Positions 1-8,920 of a stretch of DNA of 48,570 nucleotides are shown piece by piece. Source of the DNA: Pseudomonadota bacterium (GTDB lineage: Bacteria; Pseudomonadota; Gammaproteobacteria; Xanthomonadales; Rhodanobacteraceae); contig JAEYZH010000063.1 in NCBI GenBank assembly GCA_023430685.1, positions 1 through 48,570 on the forward strand. The letters are read 5' to 3'. The translations under genes were made by a program, and so were the position numbers. Every line of letters begins with the position of its first letter. Position 1 is the first letter of the stretch. Under the pieces are notes generated by a model, which ran no database searches, was not told the DNA's origin, and saw nothing but the letters and a program-made list of their open reading frames with translations.

Positions 1-1
1 C

Positions 2-3000
2 GCCGACGACCTCGCGCGCGTAGGCGAGCAGGTCGGCCGGAAGGGCCACACGCGCCAGCGCCTGCGGCCCGCGAATCGCCAGGGCGCCTGGTCCGACATG
101 GAGCAGTCGGTCAACGCGCTGATCGACGACCTGATCCTGCCGATCGAGACGATGACCGAGGCGATGGCGAGCGTGGCCAAGGGCGACCTCACGCGCACCG
201 TGCCGCTGGAATCGGACGGCCGTCCGCTGCAGGGCGAATTCCTGCGCGCGGCGACGATCGTCAACCGCATGCTCGGGCAGATGACCGAGTTCAGCTTCGA
301 GGTCACGCGCGTCGCGCGCGAAGTCGGCACCGAAGGCCTGCTCGGCGGCCAGGCGCAGGCCAAGGGCGTGTCGGGCGTCTGGAAGGACCTGACCGACTCG
401 GTCAACCAGATGGCGAGCAACCTGACCGCGCAGGTGCGCAACATCGCCGAGGTCACGATCGCGGTCGCGAACGGCGACCTCTCGCGCAAGATCACGGTCG
501 ACGTGCGCGGCGAGATCCTGCAGCTCAAGCAGGCGATCAACACGATGGTCGACCAGCTGCGCGGCTTCGCGTCGGAAGTCACGCGCGTCGCGCGCGAGGT
601 CGGCACCGAGGGCAAGCTCGGCGGCCAGGCGATCGTGCCCGGCGTCGCGGGCACCTGGAAGGACCTGACCGACTCGGTCAACGCGATGGCGTCGAACCTG
701 ACCTCGCAGGTGCGCAACATCGCCGAGGTGACGACCGCGGTCGCGAAGGGCGACCTCTCGCGCAAGATCACGGTCGACGTGCGCGGCGAGATCCTGCAGC
801 TGAAGGAGACCATCAACACGATGGTCGACCAGCTCAACGGCTTCGCGGCCGAGGTCACGCGCGTCGCGCGCGAGGTCGGCACCGAGGGCAAGCTCGGCGG
901 CCAGGCCGAAGTGCCCGACGTCGCGGGTACCTGGAAGGACCTGACCGACTCGGTCAACGCGATGGCCTCGAACCTGACCTCGCAGGTGCGCAACATCGCC
1001 GAGGTGACGACCGCGGTCGCGAAAGGCGACCTCTCGCGCAAGATCACGGTCGACGTGCGCGGCGAGATCCTGCAGCTGAAGGAAACCATCAACACGATGG
1101 TCGACCAGCTCAACGGCTTCGCGGCCGAGGTCACGCGCGTCGCGCGCGAGGTCGGCACCGAAGGCAAGCTCGGTGGCCAGGCGCAGGTGCCCGGCGTCGC
1201 GGGCACCTGGAAGGACCTCACCGACAACGTGAACTCGATGGCGTCGAACCTCACGACGCAGGTACGCAACATCGCCGAGGTCACGACCGCGGTCGCGAAG
1301 GGCAACCTCTCGCGCAAGATCGGCGTCGATGCGAAGGGCGAAATCCTCGAGCTCAAGGAAACCATCAACACGATGGTGGACCAGCTCAACGGCTTCGCGG
1401 CCGAGGTCACGCGCGTCGCGCGCGAGGTCGGCACCGAGGGCAAGCTCGGCGGCCAGGCCGCGGTGCCCGGCGTCGCGGGCACCTGGAAGGACCTCACCGA
1501 CAACGTGAACTCGATGGCGTCGAACCTGACGACGCAGGTGCGCAACATCGCCGAAGTCGCGACCGCGGTCGCGAAAGGCGACCTCTCGCGCAAGATTGCG
1601 GTCGGCGCGCAGGGCGAGATCCTGCAGCTCAAGGACACGATCAACACGATGGTCGACCAGCTCAACGGCTTCGCGGCCGAGGTCACGCGCGTCGCGCGCG
1701 AGGTCGGCAGCGAAGGCAAGCTCGGCGGCCAGGCCGAGGTGCCGGGCGTCGCGGGCATCTGGAAGGACCTCACCGACAACGTCAACTCGATGGCGACCAA
1801 CCTGACCACCCAGGTGCGCGGCATCGCGAAGGTGGTGACCGCGGTCGCGACCGGCGACCTCCAGAAGAAGCTCACGGTCGAGGCGAAGGGCGAGATCGCC
1901 GAGCTTGCGGACACGATCAACAGCATGACCGAGACGCTCGCGATCTTCGCCGACCAGGTCACCACGGTCGCGCGCGAGGTCGGCGTCGAGGGTCGCCTCG
2001 GCGGCCAGGCGAAGGTGCCGGGCACCGCGGGCATCTGGGAGAACCTGACCGCGAACGTGAACCAGCTCGCGGCGAACCTCACGACGCAGGTGCGCGCGAT
2101 CGCCGAAGTGGCGACCGCGGTGACGCAGGGCGACCTCACGCGTTCGATCCAGGTCGACGTGCGCGGCGAACTCGCCGACCTCAAGAACAACATGAACCTC
2201 ATGATCGGCACGCTGCGCGCGACGACCGAGAGCAACCGCGAGCAGGACTGGCTGAAGACCAACCTCGCGAAGTTCAGCGGCATGATGCAGGGCCAGCGCG
2301 ACATGATCACGCTCGGGCGCATGCTGCTGTCCGAGCTCGCGCCGCTCGTGAACGCGCAGCAGGGCCTCATGTACGTGGTCGAGCCCGGCGATGCCGGCGC
2401 GCGTCCGCGCCTGCGCCGTCTCGCGAGTTACGCGGACGCGGGCGATCCCGCCGAGGCGCAGACGCTCGCGTTCGGGCAGGGCCTGATTGGCCAGTGCGCC
2501 GAGCAGGCGCAGATCATCCTGATCGAAGACGTGGCGCCGGGCGTCGGCGACATCCGCTCGGGCCTGGTCAGCGCGGTGCCGCGCAACGTGATCGTGCTGC
2601 CGGTGCTGTTCGAGCTGCAGGTCAAGGCGGTGATCGAGCTGGCGTCGCTGTCCGAGTTCACGCCGCCGCAACGCGCGTTCCTCGAACAGCTTTCGGGCAG
2701 CATCGGCATCGTGCTCAACACGATCGAGGCTTCGATGCGCACCGAGCGCCTGCTGTCGCAGTCGCAGCAGCTCGCGGGCGAGCTGCAGTCGCAGCAGGCC
2801 GAACTGCAGCAGACCAACGAGGAGATCGCGCTGAAGGCCGCGCTGCTCGCCGAGCAGAAGGCCGAGGTCGAGCAGAAGAACCTGCAGATCGAGCAGGCGC
2901 GCCGTGCGCTCGAGGAAAAGGCGGCCGAACTCGCGCTGACCTCGCGCTACAAGTCCGAGTTCCTCGCCAACATGTCGCACGAGTTGCGCACGCCGCTGAA

Positions 3001-4960
3001 CTCGATCCTGATCCTCGGCCAGCAGCTCGCCGACAATGCCGATACCAACCTCACCGATCGCCAGGTCGAGTACGCCAAGACGATCCATGCGGCCGGCACC
3101 GACCTGCTGCACCTGATCAGCGACATCCTCGACCTCTCGAAGATCGAATCGGGCACGGTCACGGTCGACAGCGAAGACATCGCGTTCAGCCACCTGCGCG
3201 AGAACATCGAGCGCGGCTTCCGCCACGAGGCCGAGCGGCGCCAGCTCGAGTTCTCGGTCGACTTCCCGCCCGCGCTCGGGCGCAACCTCACGACCGATCC
3301 CAAGCGCCTGCAGCAGATCCTGAAGAACCTGCTGTCCAACGCGATGAAATTCACCGAACGCGGGCGCGTCAGCCTCGCGGCGCGCGTCGCGACCACGGGC
3401 TGGACGCCCGGCCATGCCGTGCTCGACGCGGCCCCCGTGGTCGTCGCGTTCGAGGTCAGCGATACCGGCATCGGCATCTCGCCCGAGAAGCAGCGCATCG
3501 TGTTCGAGGCGTTCCAGCAGGCCGATGCGGGCACCTCGCGCAAGTACGGCGGCACCGGCCTCGGGCTCGCGATCAGCCGCGAGATCGCGGGCCTGCTCGG
3601 CGGCGAGCTCAAGCTCGAGAGCGAGGTCGGGCGCGGCAGCACGTTCACGCTGTACCTGCCGCTGCGCTACGTGACGCCCGAGCACGAGGAGGCGCCCGCG
3701 CGCCCCGGATCGCGGCGATCGATGCCGGCGCCGGCCGCCCCCGTGTCCGAAACGGTCGAGGACGACCGCGGCACGCTCGATCCGTCGCGCCCGACCCTGC
3801 TGGTGGTCGAGGACGATGCGCGCTACGCGTCGGTGATCCGCGATCTCGCGCGCGCGCGCGGCTTCGACGTGCTCGTCACCGGGCGCGGCAGCGAGGCCCT
3901 CCAGCTCGTGCGCGAGTACGCCCCGAGCGCGATCTCGCTCGACATCTTCCTGCCCGACATGCTGGGCTGGACCGTGCTCGCGCGCCTCAAGCAGGATGCG
4001 GACACGCGACACATCCCGGTGCAGGTGGTCACGGTGGAGGAGGAGCGCCACCACAGCCTCGAGCGCGGCGCATTCGCCTACATCGCCAAGCCGGCGACCT
4101 CCGAGCTGATCAGCGAGGCGCTCGAGCGCATCCGGCTCTACACGTTGCCACGGCGCAAGAAGCTGCTGGTGGTGGAGGATGACGCGGGCGAGCGTTTCGG
4201 CATCGAGGAGCTGATCCGCCACGACGACATCGAGATCGATTCGGTCGCCGATGGCGCGACCGCGCTCGCGAGCCTGCGCGCGACACGCTATGACTGCGTC
4301 GTGCTCGACCTGCGCCTGCCCGACATGAGCGGATTCGAGCTGATCGAGCGCATCCAGGCCGACCCGCGCCTCGGCGACCTGCCGCTGGTGGTGTTCACGG
4401 GCAAGGAACTCACGGCCGAAGAGGGACGCATGCTGCAGCGCGCCGCGCGCAGCGTGGTGGTCAAGGGCGTCGAATCTCCCGAGCGCCTGCTCGACGAGAC
4501 CGCGCTGTTCCTGCATCGGGTGATCGCCGACCTGCCGCAGTCCAAGCAGGACATGGTGCGCCGCCTGCACGAATCCGATGACGCGTTGCGCGGCCGCCGC
4601 GTGCTCGTCGTCGACGACGACGTGCGCAACATCTTCGCGCTCTCGAGCGTGCTCGAACGGCACGGCATGAGCGTGGTCGCGGCCGGCAACGGCCAGGACG
4701 CGATCGACAAGGTCTCCGCCGACGTCGACATCGACCTCGTGCTGATGGACATCATGATGCCCGGCATGGATGGCTACGACACGATCCGCGCGATCCGCGC
4801 GAGCCCCGACCTGCAGGCACTGCCGATCGTCGCGCTGACCGCGAAGGCGATGAAGGGCGACCGCGAGAAGTGCCTCGAGGCCGGCGCATCGGACTACCTC
4901 GCCAAGCCGGTCGTGACCGACCAGCTGCTCGGCGTGCTGCGGCAATGGCTGCACCGGTGA
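2..4960 (+). CDS. Hybrid sensor histidine kinase with tandem HAMP array, GAF-like region, HisKA, HATPase and three receiver domains (5' partial)
   Basis: The reading frame is open from the left edge, and the first 32 codons already read as a HAMP unit, so the true start lies outside. An ATG at 98 is internal. Counting from that ATG, seven 92-residue HAMP units fill about residues 60-700. A GAF-like segment follows at about 730-890 and a coiled coil at about 890-950. The dimerisation/phosphoacceptor box SHELRTPLNS has His961, and the ATPase domain shows the N box (LLSNAMKF), DTGIGIS and GGTGLGLAIS. Three C-terminal receivers carry phosphoacceptor aspartates D1282, D1404 and D1551. Multi-HAMP kinases of this type relay signals through helical phase changes along the array. 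No membrane segment is visible in the part seen, so the sensor input is unknown. The stop overlaps the next kinase gene, suggesting translational coupling and a shared relay. The kinase identity is secure; the ligand is not known. Confidence 0.93.
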   Translation, partial: ADDLARVGEQVGRKGHTRQRLRPANRQGAWSDMEQSVNALIDDLILPIETMTEAMASVAKGDLTRTVPLESDGRPLQGEFLRAATIVNRMLGQMTEFSFEVTRVAREVGTEGLLGGQAQAKGVSGVWKDLTDSVNQMASNLTAQVRNIAEVTIAVANGDLSRKITVDVRGEILQLKQAINTMVDQLRGFASEVTRVAREVGTEGKLGGQAIVPGVAGTWKDLTDSVNAMASNLTSQVRNIAEVTTAVAKGDLSRKITVDVRGEILQLKETINTMVDQLNGFAAEVTRVAREVGTEGKLGGQAEVPDVAGTWKDLTDSVNAMASNLTSQVRNIAEVTTAVAKGDLSRKITVDVRGEILQLKETINTMVDQLNGFAAEVTRVAREVGTEGKLGGQAQVPGVAGTWKDLTDNVNSMASNLTTQVRNIAEVTTAVAKGNLSRKIGVDAKGEILELKETINTMVDQLNGFAAEVTRVAREVGTEGKLGGQAAVPGVAGTWKDLTDNVNSMASNLTTQVRNIAEVATAVAKGDLSRKIAVGAQGEILQLKDTINTMVDQLNGFAAEVTRVAREVGSEGKLGGQAEVPGVAGIWKDLTDNVNSMATNLTTQVRGIAKVVTAVATGDLQKKLTVEAKGEIAELADTINSMTETLAIFADQVTTVAREVGVEGRLGGQAKVPGTAGIWENLTANVNQLAANLTTQVRAIAEVATAVTQGDLTRSIQVDVRGELADLKNNMNLMIGTLRATTESNREQDWLKTNLAKFSGMMQGQRDMITLGRMLLSELAPLVNAQQGLMYVVEPGDAGARPRLRRLASYADAGDPAEAQTLAFGQGLIGQCAEQAQIILIEDVAPGVGDIRSGLVSAVPRNVIVLPVLFELQVKAVIELASLSEFTPPQRAFLEQLSGSIGIVLNTIEASMRTERLLSQSQQLAGELQSQQAELQQTNEEIALKAALLAEQKAEVEQKNLQIEQARRALEEKAAELALTSRYKSEFLANMSHELRTPLNSILILGQQLADNADTNLTDRQVEYAKTIHAAGTDLLHLISDILDLSKIESGTVTVDSEDIAFSHLRENIERGFRHEAERRQLEFSVDFPPALGRNLTTDPKRLQQILKNLLSNAMKFTERGRVSLAARVATTGWTPGHAVLDAAPVVVAFEVSDTGIGISPEKQRIVFEAFQQADAGTSRKYGGTGLGLAISREIAGLLGGELKLESEVGRGSTFTLYLPLRYVTPEHEEAPARPGSRRSMPAPAAPVSETVEDDRGTLDPSRPTLLVVEDDARYASVIRDLARARGFDVLVTGRGSEALQLVREYAPSAISLDIFLPDMLGWTVLARLKQDADTRHIPVQVVTVEEERHHSLERGAFAYIAKPATSELISEALERIRLYTLPRRKKLLVVEDDAGERFGIEELIRHDDIEIDSVADGATALASLRATRYDCVVLDLRLPDMSGFELIERIQADPRLGDLPLVVFTGKELTAEEGRMLQRAARSVVVKGVESPERLLDETALFLHRVIADLPQSKQDMVRRLHESDDALRGRRVLVVDDDVRNIFALSSVLERHGMSVVAAGNGQDAIDKVSADVDIDLVLMDIMMPGMDGYDTIRAIRASPDLQALPIVALTAKAMKGDREKCLEAGASDYLAKPVVTDQLLGVLRQWLHR
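302..2233 (+). repeat. 276-bp tandem repeats encoding HAMP units
   Basis: The sequence gtcac(g/c)(c/a)cg(c/g)gtcg begins units at 302, 578, 854, 1130, 1406, 1682 and 1958, exactly 276 bp apart with no indel over seven units. The third and fourth units are almost identical in DNA, synonymous positions included, while the last unit is more divergent. Each unit encodes 92 residues with the pattern VAREVGTEGKLGGQA, then WKDLTD, then VAKGDLSRKI. Confidence 0.95.
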
Positions 4961-6711
4961 GCCGCGAGCGCCCGCCAGGAACAGCGGCGGACGCGCCGGC
5001 CAGCGTGCTGCTGGTCGACGACCAGCCCGCGCGCCTGCTCGCGTACCGCGCGATCCTCGAGCCGCTCGGCGAGGACCTGCACGAGGCCTCATCGGGTCGC
5101 GCGGCGCTCGGCCAGCTGATGCAGCGTGACTTCGCGGTGATCCTGCTCGACGTGAACATGCCCGACCTCGACGGGTTCGAGACCGCGGCGATGATCCACC
5201 AGCACCCGCGCTTCGAGAAGACGCCGATCGTGTTCGTGACCGCGGTCAACGTGTCGGACCTCGACCGTATCCGCGGCTACGAGCTCGGCGCGGTCGACTA
5301 CGTCACGGTGCCGGTGATTCCGGAGATCCTGCGCAGCAAGGTGTCGGTGCTGTGCGAGCTGCACCGCAAGCGGCGCGAGCTGCAGGCCGCCAACGAGGAA
5401 CTCGCGGTCGCCAACGATGCACTGCGCATCGAGAAGGCGCGCGAGCTGCAGCAACTGAACCAGTCCCTGCACCTCGCCAACGAGATGCTCGCGGCGCGCA
5501 ACGAGGAGCTGCTGCGGCAGGTGCGCGAGCGCGAAAGCGCCGAACAGCAATTGATCGAACTCGGGCGTCGCAAGGACGAGTTCCTCGCGACGCTCGCGCA
5601 CGAGCTGCGCAATCCCCTCGCCGCGCTCAGCAATGCGATCCACGTGCTGGAGCTCTCGCGCGACGAGGACCGCGGCGCGTTGCGCCGCATGATGGAACGC
5701 CAGACGCGACTGCTCGTGCGGCTGATCGACGACCTGCTCGATGCCGCGCGCATCGGTCGCGGCAAGCTCGCGCTCAAGGCGGTGCCGATCGCACTGAAAT
5801 CGGTGCTCGACGCCGCGGTCGAGACCGTTTCGCCGCTGCTGGCCGCGGGCGGACGGCTGCTGCAGCTCGACTTCGAACCGGGCGCCGCCGAACGCATCGT
5901 GCAGGCGGACCCCGAGCGCCTTTCGCAGGTGTTCTCGAACCTGCTCAGCAATGCGGTCAAGTATTCCGACCCGGGTACCGGCATCACGCTCGCCGTGCGT
6001 GGCGGAACCGGGTGGATCGAGACGATCGTGGCCGACCACGGGATTGGACTGACCGAGGAGCAGGCCGGGCGCATCTTCGAACCGTTCCACCAGGTCGACG
6101 CCGCGATCGAGCGTTCGCGCGGCGGGCTCGGCATCGGCCTGACCCTCGCGCGGCAGATCGTCGACATGCACGGCGGCACGCTCACCGTGCACAGCGACGG
6201 GCTCGGCCACGGCAGCCGTTTCGGCGTGCGCCTGCCGGTTCCGGCCGAAGCCGCGCCACCGATGGCGGTGGTGCGCGCGCCGCAGGCAGCCGCGATCGCC
6301 GCCGCGTGCCGCGCGCTCGTCATCGACGACAACCACGATTCGGCCGACACGCTCGCGATGTTGCTGCAACTCCTGGGTCACGAAGTGCGCTGCGTCTACG
6401 ATCCCTTGCAGGCGACCGCGGTCGCGTCCGAGTTCGTTCCCGACGTGGTGTTCCTCGACCTCGGCATGCCGCGCATGAGTGGACACGAGGTTGCGCGCGC
6501 GCTGCGCGCGGGTGGCCGCGGCAGCGCGCTCGTGATCGTCGCGGTGACCGGATGGGGCCAGCCCGAAGAGCGCCGTCGCACGCACGACGCAGGCTTCGAC
6601 CATCATCTGGTCAAGCCGGTCGAACTCGACGTGGTCGCGCGCATCTGCGCGGGATTGCCGGTGTCCGCAGGGCCAGCTGAACCGCAACCGACGGGGCGTG
6701 CGCAGCGTTAA
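4945..6711 (+). CDS. Soluble hybrid histidine kinase, REC-coiled coil-HisKA-HATPase-REC
   Basis: The 588-residue product has no membrane segment. An N-terminal receiver (LLVDDQPARLL, phosphoacceptor D69) is followed by a long coiled coil at about residues 130-205. The HisKA box LAHELRNPLAAL has His219. The HATPase domain has the N box LLSNAVKYS, a G1-like DHGIGL motif and GGLGIGLTLA. The C-terminal receiver has D505 (FLDLGMP). The ATG at 4945 overlaps the previous gene by 16 bp; a GTG at 4957 would give a classic 4-bp GTGA overlap, so the start is uncertain by four codons. The overlap with the multi-HAMP kinase suggests the two act in one phosphorelay, with the N-terminal receiver a likely acceptor from it. 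The output is unknown. Confidence 0.9.
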   Translation: MAAPVSRERPPGTAADAPASVLLVDDQPARLLAYRAILEPLGEDLHEASSGRAALGQLMQRDFAVILLDVNMPDLDGFETAAMIHQHPRFEKTPIVFVTAVNVSDLDRIRGYELGAVDYVTVPVIPEILRSKVSVLCELHRKRRELQAANEELAVANDALRIEKARELQQLNQSLHLANEMLAARNEELLRQVRERESAEQQLIELGRRKDEFLATLAHELRNPLAALSNAIHVLELSRDEDRGALRRMMERQTRLLVRLIDDLLDAARIGRGKLALKAVPIALKSVLDAAVETVSPLLAAGGRLLQLDFEPGAAERIVQADPERLSQVFSNLLSNAVKYSDPGTGITLAVRGGTGWIETIVADHGIGLTEEQAGRIFEPFHQVDAAIERSRGGLGIGLTLARQIVDMHGGTLTVHSDGLGHGSRFGVRLPVPAEAAPPMAVVRAPQAAAIAAACRALVIDDNHDSADTLAMLLQLLGHEVRCVYDPLQATAVASEFVPDVVFLDLGMPRMSGHEVARALRAGGRGSALVIVAVTGWGQPEERRRTHDAGFDHHLVKPVELDVVARICAGLPVSAGPAEPQPTGRAQR

Positions 6712-6745
6712 GTCCGCATTGGATGCGTTGGCGCGATCGTATGCG

Positions 6746-6806
6746 CGCAGTGCACGGGACGAGTCGGCCCGACAGGATGGTCAGACGCATCGTCCCGCGC
6801 ACTGCG
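6746..6806. repeat. 17-bp imperfect inverted repeat in intergenic region
   Basis: The arm at 6746-6762 (cgcagtgcacgggacga) pairs with 6790-6806 with one mismatch across a 27-nt loop. It lies in the 336-bp gap between the second kinase and the topoisomerase gene and is not followed directly by a T-run. It could be part of a structured transcript together with the terminator immediately downstream, or a protein-binding site. Confidence 0.6.
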
Positions 6807-6829
6807 TCAATTCGGGGCAACATATCTCG

Positions 6830-6882
6830 CCGCAGCGCGCGCATGTCGTGAGACATCCGCACCAACGCTGCGGCTTTTTTTT
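6830..6882 (+). terminator. Intrinsic terminator with nested hairpin
   Basis: The outer stem ccgcagcg (6830-6837) pairs with cgctgcgg (6866-6873) and is followed by c and eight T residues (6875-6882). Inside the loop, atgtc and gacat form a second small stem around gtga. It is correctly oriented to end transcription of the two-kinase operon, or of a small transcript arising within this gap. The remaining gap (6883-7047) shows no recognisable gene. Confidence 0.8.
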
Positions 6883-7047
6883 GCCTGCGGTTGCGGTCTC
6901 CGGAATCGTGCACGAACGCGTGCGGCGCCGTCGCAATCGCGTTCAGCCGGTGCGCGGGAAGCTGCTCACCGTGGGCGGCCAGGGCCGCGACGGGAACCTG
7001 CAGATGCATGGCCGACCGATGATGCGCTCTCGCGCAGCCGCCGCCGC

Positions 7048-8115
7048 ATGACGCCGCGTGCGTCCACGCGCGCTCCGCGCGGGCTGCGCTACAGCAGCGA
7101 TCTCTCGCCCGGTTTGCGCCGCGTGCGCGCGGGCCGTGGCTTCGTCTATCGCGATGCGCGCGGGCGCCGCGTCGACGCGCCTGCGCAGCTCGCGCGGATT
7201 CGCGCGCTCGCGATTCCGCCGGCGTGGCGCGACGTCTGGATCTGCCCCGATCCACGCGGTCACGTGCAGGCCACCGGCCGTGACGCGCGCGGGCGCAAGC
7301 AGTATCGCTACCATCCCGAGTGGCGTCGCGTGCGCGATCGCGACAAGTTCGCGCGCATGCAGGCGTTCGGCGAACGCCTGCCGGCGGTGCGCGCGCGCCT
7401 GCGCCGCGACCTCGCGCTGCCGGGCATCTGCCACGATCGCGTGCTCGCGCTCGTGGTCAGCCTGCTCGACACCACGCTCGCGCGCGTCGGCAACCGCGAG
7501 TACCTGCGCGACAACGGCTCGCACGGGCTGGCGACGCTGCGCACGCGCCATGCCGAACGCGATCGCGACGGCGCGGTGCGCCTGCGCTTCCGCGGCAAGA
7601 GCGGGCGCATGCAGGACCTGCGCGTCGGCGACCCGCGCCTCGCGCGCCTGCTCCAGCGCTGCCAGCGCCTGCCGGGCCAGGCGCTGTTCCAGTACCTCGA
7701 GGAGGACGGGCGCCGCCGCGCGATCGATTCGGGCATGGTCAACCGCTATATCGGCGAAGCGATGGGCGACAGCTTCACCGCGAAGGACTTCCGCACCTGG
7801 GGCGCGACGCGCCTCGCGGTCGCGCAGCTCGCCGCGCGGGCATTGCCCGAAGCCGCGGGCGAACGCGACGCGATCGTGGTCGCCGCGATCGCGGAAGTGG
7901 CGAAGGCGCTCGGCAATACCCCGGCGGTCTGCCGGGCGTCCTACATCCACCCGCTGGTGCCCGACGCCTGGCGCGGCGGACGCCTGCACGCGCCGCGGCG
8001 CCCGGCCTTGCGCGCGAGCGAAAAACTCCTGCTCGCACTGCTGCGCCGCGAAGCGCGCCGCGCGCGAACCTCATTGCGCGCACGCGACCGAGCGGACCGA
8101 ACCTCCGGCGCGTAG
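7048..8115 (+). CDS. DNA topoisomerase IB (poxvirus/eukaryote-like)
   Basis: The 355-residue product has the layout of bacterial type IB topoisomerases, enzymes that relax supercoils through a 3'-phosphotyrosyl intermediate. The N-terminal part has the family signature IPPAWRDVWICPDPRGHVQA, a DNA-clamp region. The catalytic domain contains the core KSGR segment, KDFRTWGAT, and near the C-terminus CRASYIHP, whose Tyr299 is the expected nucleophile. Length is normal for the family. The first in-frame ATG is at 7048; no clear Shine-Dalgarno precedes it. The TAG stop at 8113-8115 lies inside the first GTAGG head of the downstream REP array, so the last codons may have been reshaped by repeat insertion. 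Confidence 0.92.
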   Translation: MTPRASTRAPRGLRYSSDLSPGLRRVRAGRGFVYRDARGRRVDAPAQLARIRALAIPPAWRDVWICPDPRGHVQATGRDARGRKQYRYHPEWRRVRDRDKFARMQAFGERLPAVRARLRRDLALPGICHDRVLALVVSLLDTTLARVGNREYLRDNGSHGLATLRTRHAERDRDGAVRLRFRGKSGRMQDLRVGDPRLARLLQRCQRLPGQALFQYLEEDGRRRAIDSGMVNRYIGEAMGDSFTAKDFRTWGATRLAVAQLAARALPEAAGERDAIVVAAIAEVAKALGNTPAVCRASYIHPLVPDAWRGGRLHAPRRPALRASEKLLLALLRREARRARTSLRARDRADRTSGA

Positions 8116-8641
8116 GTGCGCACCCTGTGCGCGATCGCGAGAAGACGGAAGCCAGCGAAGAACCGGTTCCTGCGCGCATCGCCCACACGGTGGGCTCCTG
8201 CGAACAGCAACGCCGCCGGCGTAGGAGCGCACCCTGTGCGCGATCGCGAGAATACGGAAGACAGCGAACAACCGGTTCCTGCGCGCGTCGCCCACAGGGT
8301 GGGCTCCTACGAACAGCAACGCCGCCGGCGTAGGAGCGCACCCTGTGCGCGATCGCGAGAATACGGAAAGCCAGCGAACAACCGGTTCCTGCGCGCATCG
8401 CCCACACGGTGGGCTCCTGCGAACAGCAACGCCGCCGGCGTAGGAGCGCACCCTGTGCGCGATCGCGAGAAATAACGGAAGCCAGCGAACAACCGGTTTC
8501 CTGCGCATCGCCCACAGGGTGGGCTCCTGCGAACATCAACGCCGCCGGCGTAGGCGCGCACCCTGTGCGCGATCGCGAGAATACGGAAGACAGCGAACAA
8601 CCGGTTCCTGCGCGCGTCGCCCACAGCGTGGGCGCCTACGG
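8111..8641. repeat. REP/BIME-type array, five units of 109-110 bp
   Basis: Units start at 8111, 8220, 8329, 8439 and 8549. Each begins with a REP-like element cGTAGGAGCGCACCCTGTG and ends with the inverse-oriented partner TCGCCCACAGGGTGGGCTCC, joined by a spacer containing gcgaacaaccggttcctg. The element has two hairpins (GCGCAC-cct-GTGCGC and GCCCAC-cct-GTGGGC). Units differ by a few substitutions and single-base indels. Sequence 8642-8698 after the array holds no recognised feature. Confidence 0.93.
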
Positions 8642-8698
8642 GATTGCGAGCGAGGGCGCGTGCGCGTGGGGGTGCGTGATGGCGTCGACTGCAGCGGG

Positions 8699-8920
8699 TC
8701 AGGCCGCGGATTCGCTGTCTTCGGCACCCGCCCGCTCACCTTCGAAATCCCCATAGCCCGGCGGCCGGGCGTCGGACTCGTCGGCGTCGTGCGGCACGGG
8801 TCGCGGTCGCGGAACCGCGGCCGGGTCAAGGAAGGCCGCGTCGGCGGGATCGACCGGGTGTTCCGGTGCGTCGGTGCGGGGCGCGGCGGGATCGCCGTCC
8901 AGGCGCGATGGTTGCGTCAT
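8699..8920 (-). CDS. Small acidic proline-rich protein, unknown function
   Basis: The 73-residue product is rich in Asp, Glu, Pro and Ala and looks disordered, with no membrane segment or known motif. It ends GDFEGERAGAEDSESAA. Its ATG overlaps the stop of the preceding gene by ATGA (8917-8920), which is the main support that it is a real, translationally coupled gene at the end of the cytochrome c operon. It stops 58 bp from the REP array. No function can be assigned. Confidence 0.55.
   Translation of the reverse strand: MTQPSRLDGDPAAPRTDAPEHPVDPADAAFLDPAAVPRPRPVPHDADESDARPPGYGDFEGERAGAEDSESAA

Noticed and set aside
8111..8641. CRISPR array
   Set aside because: Units are 109-110 bp with near-identical spacers and internal inverted REP pairs; no short direct repeats with unique spacers and no cas genes.
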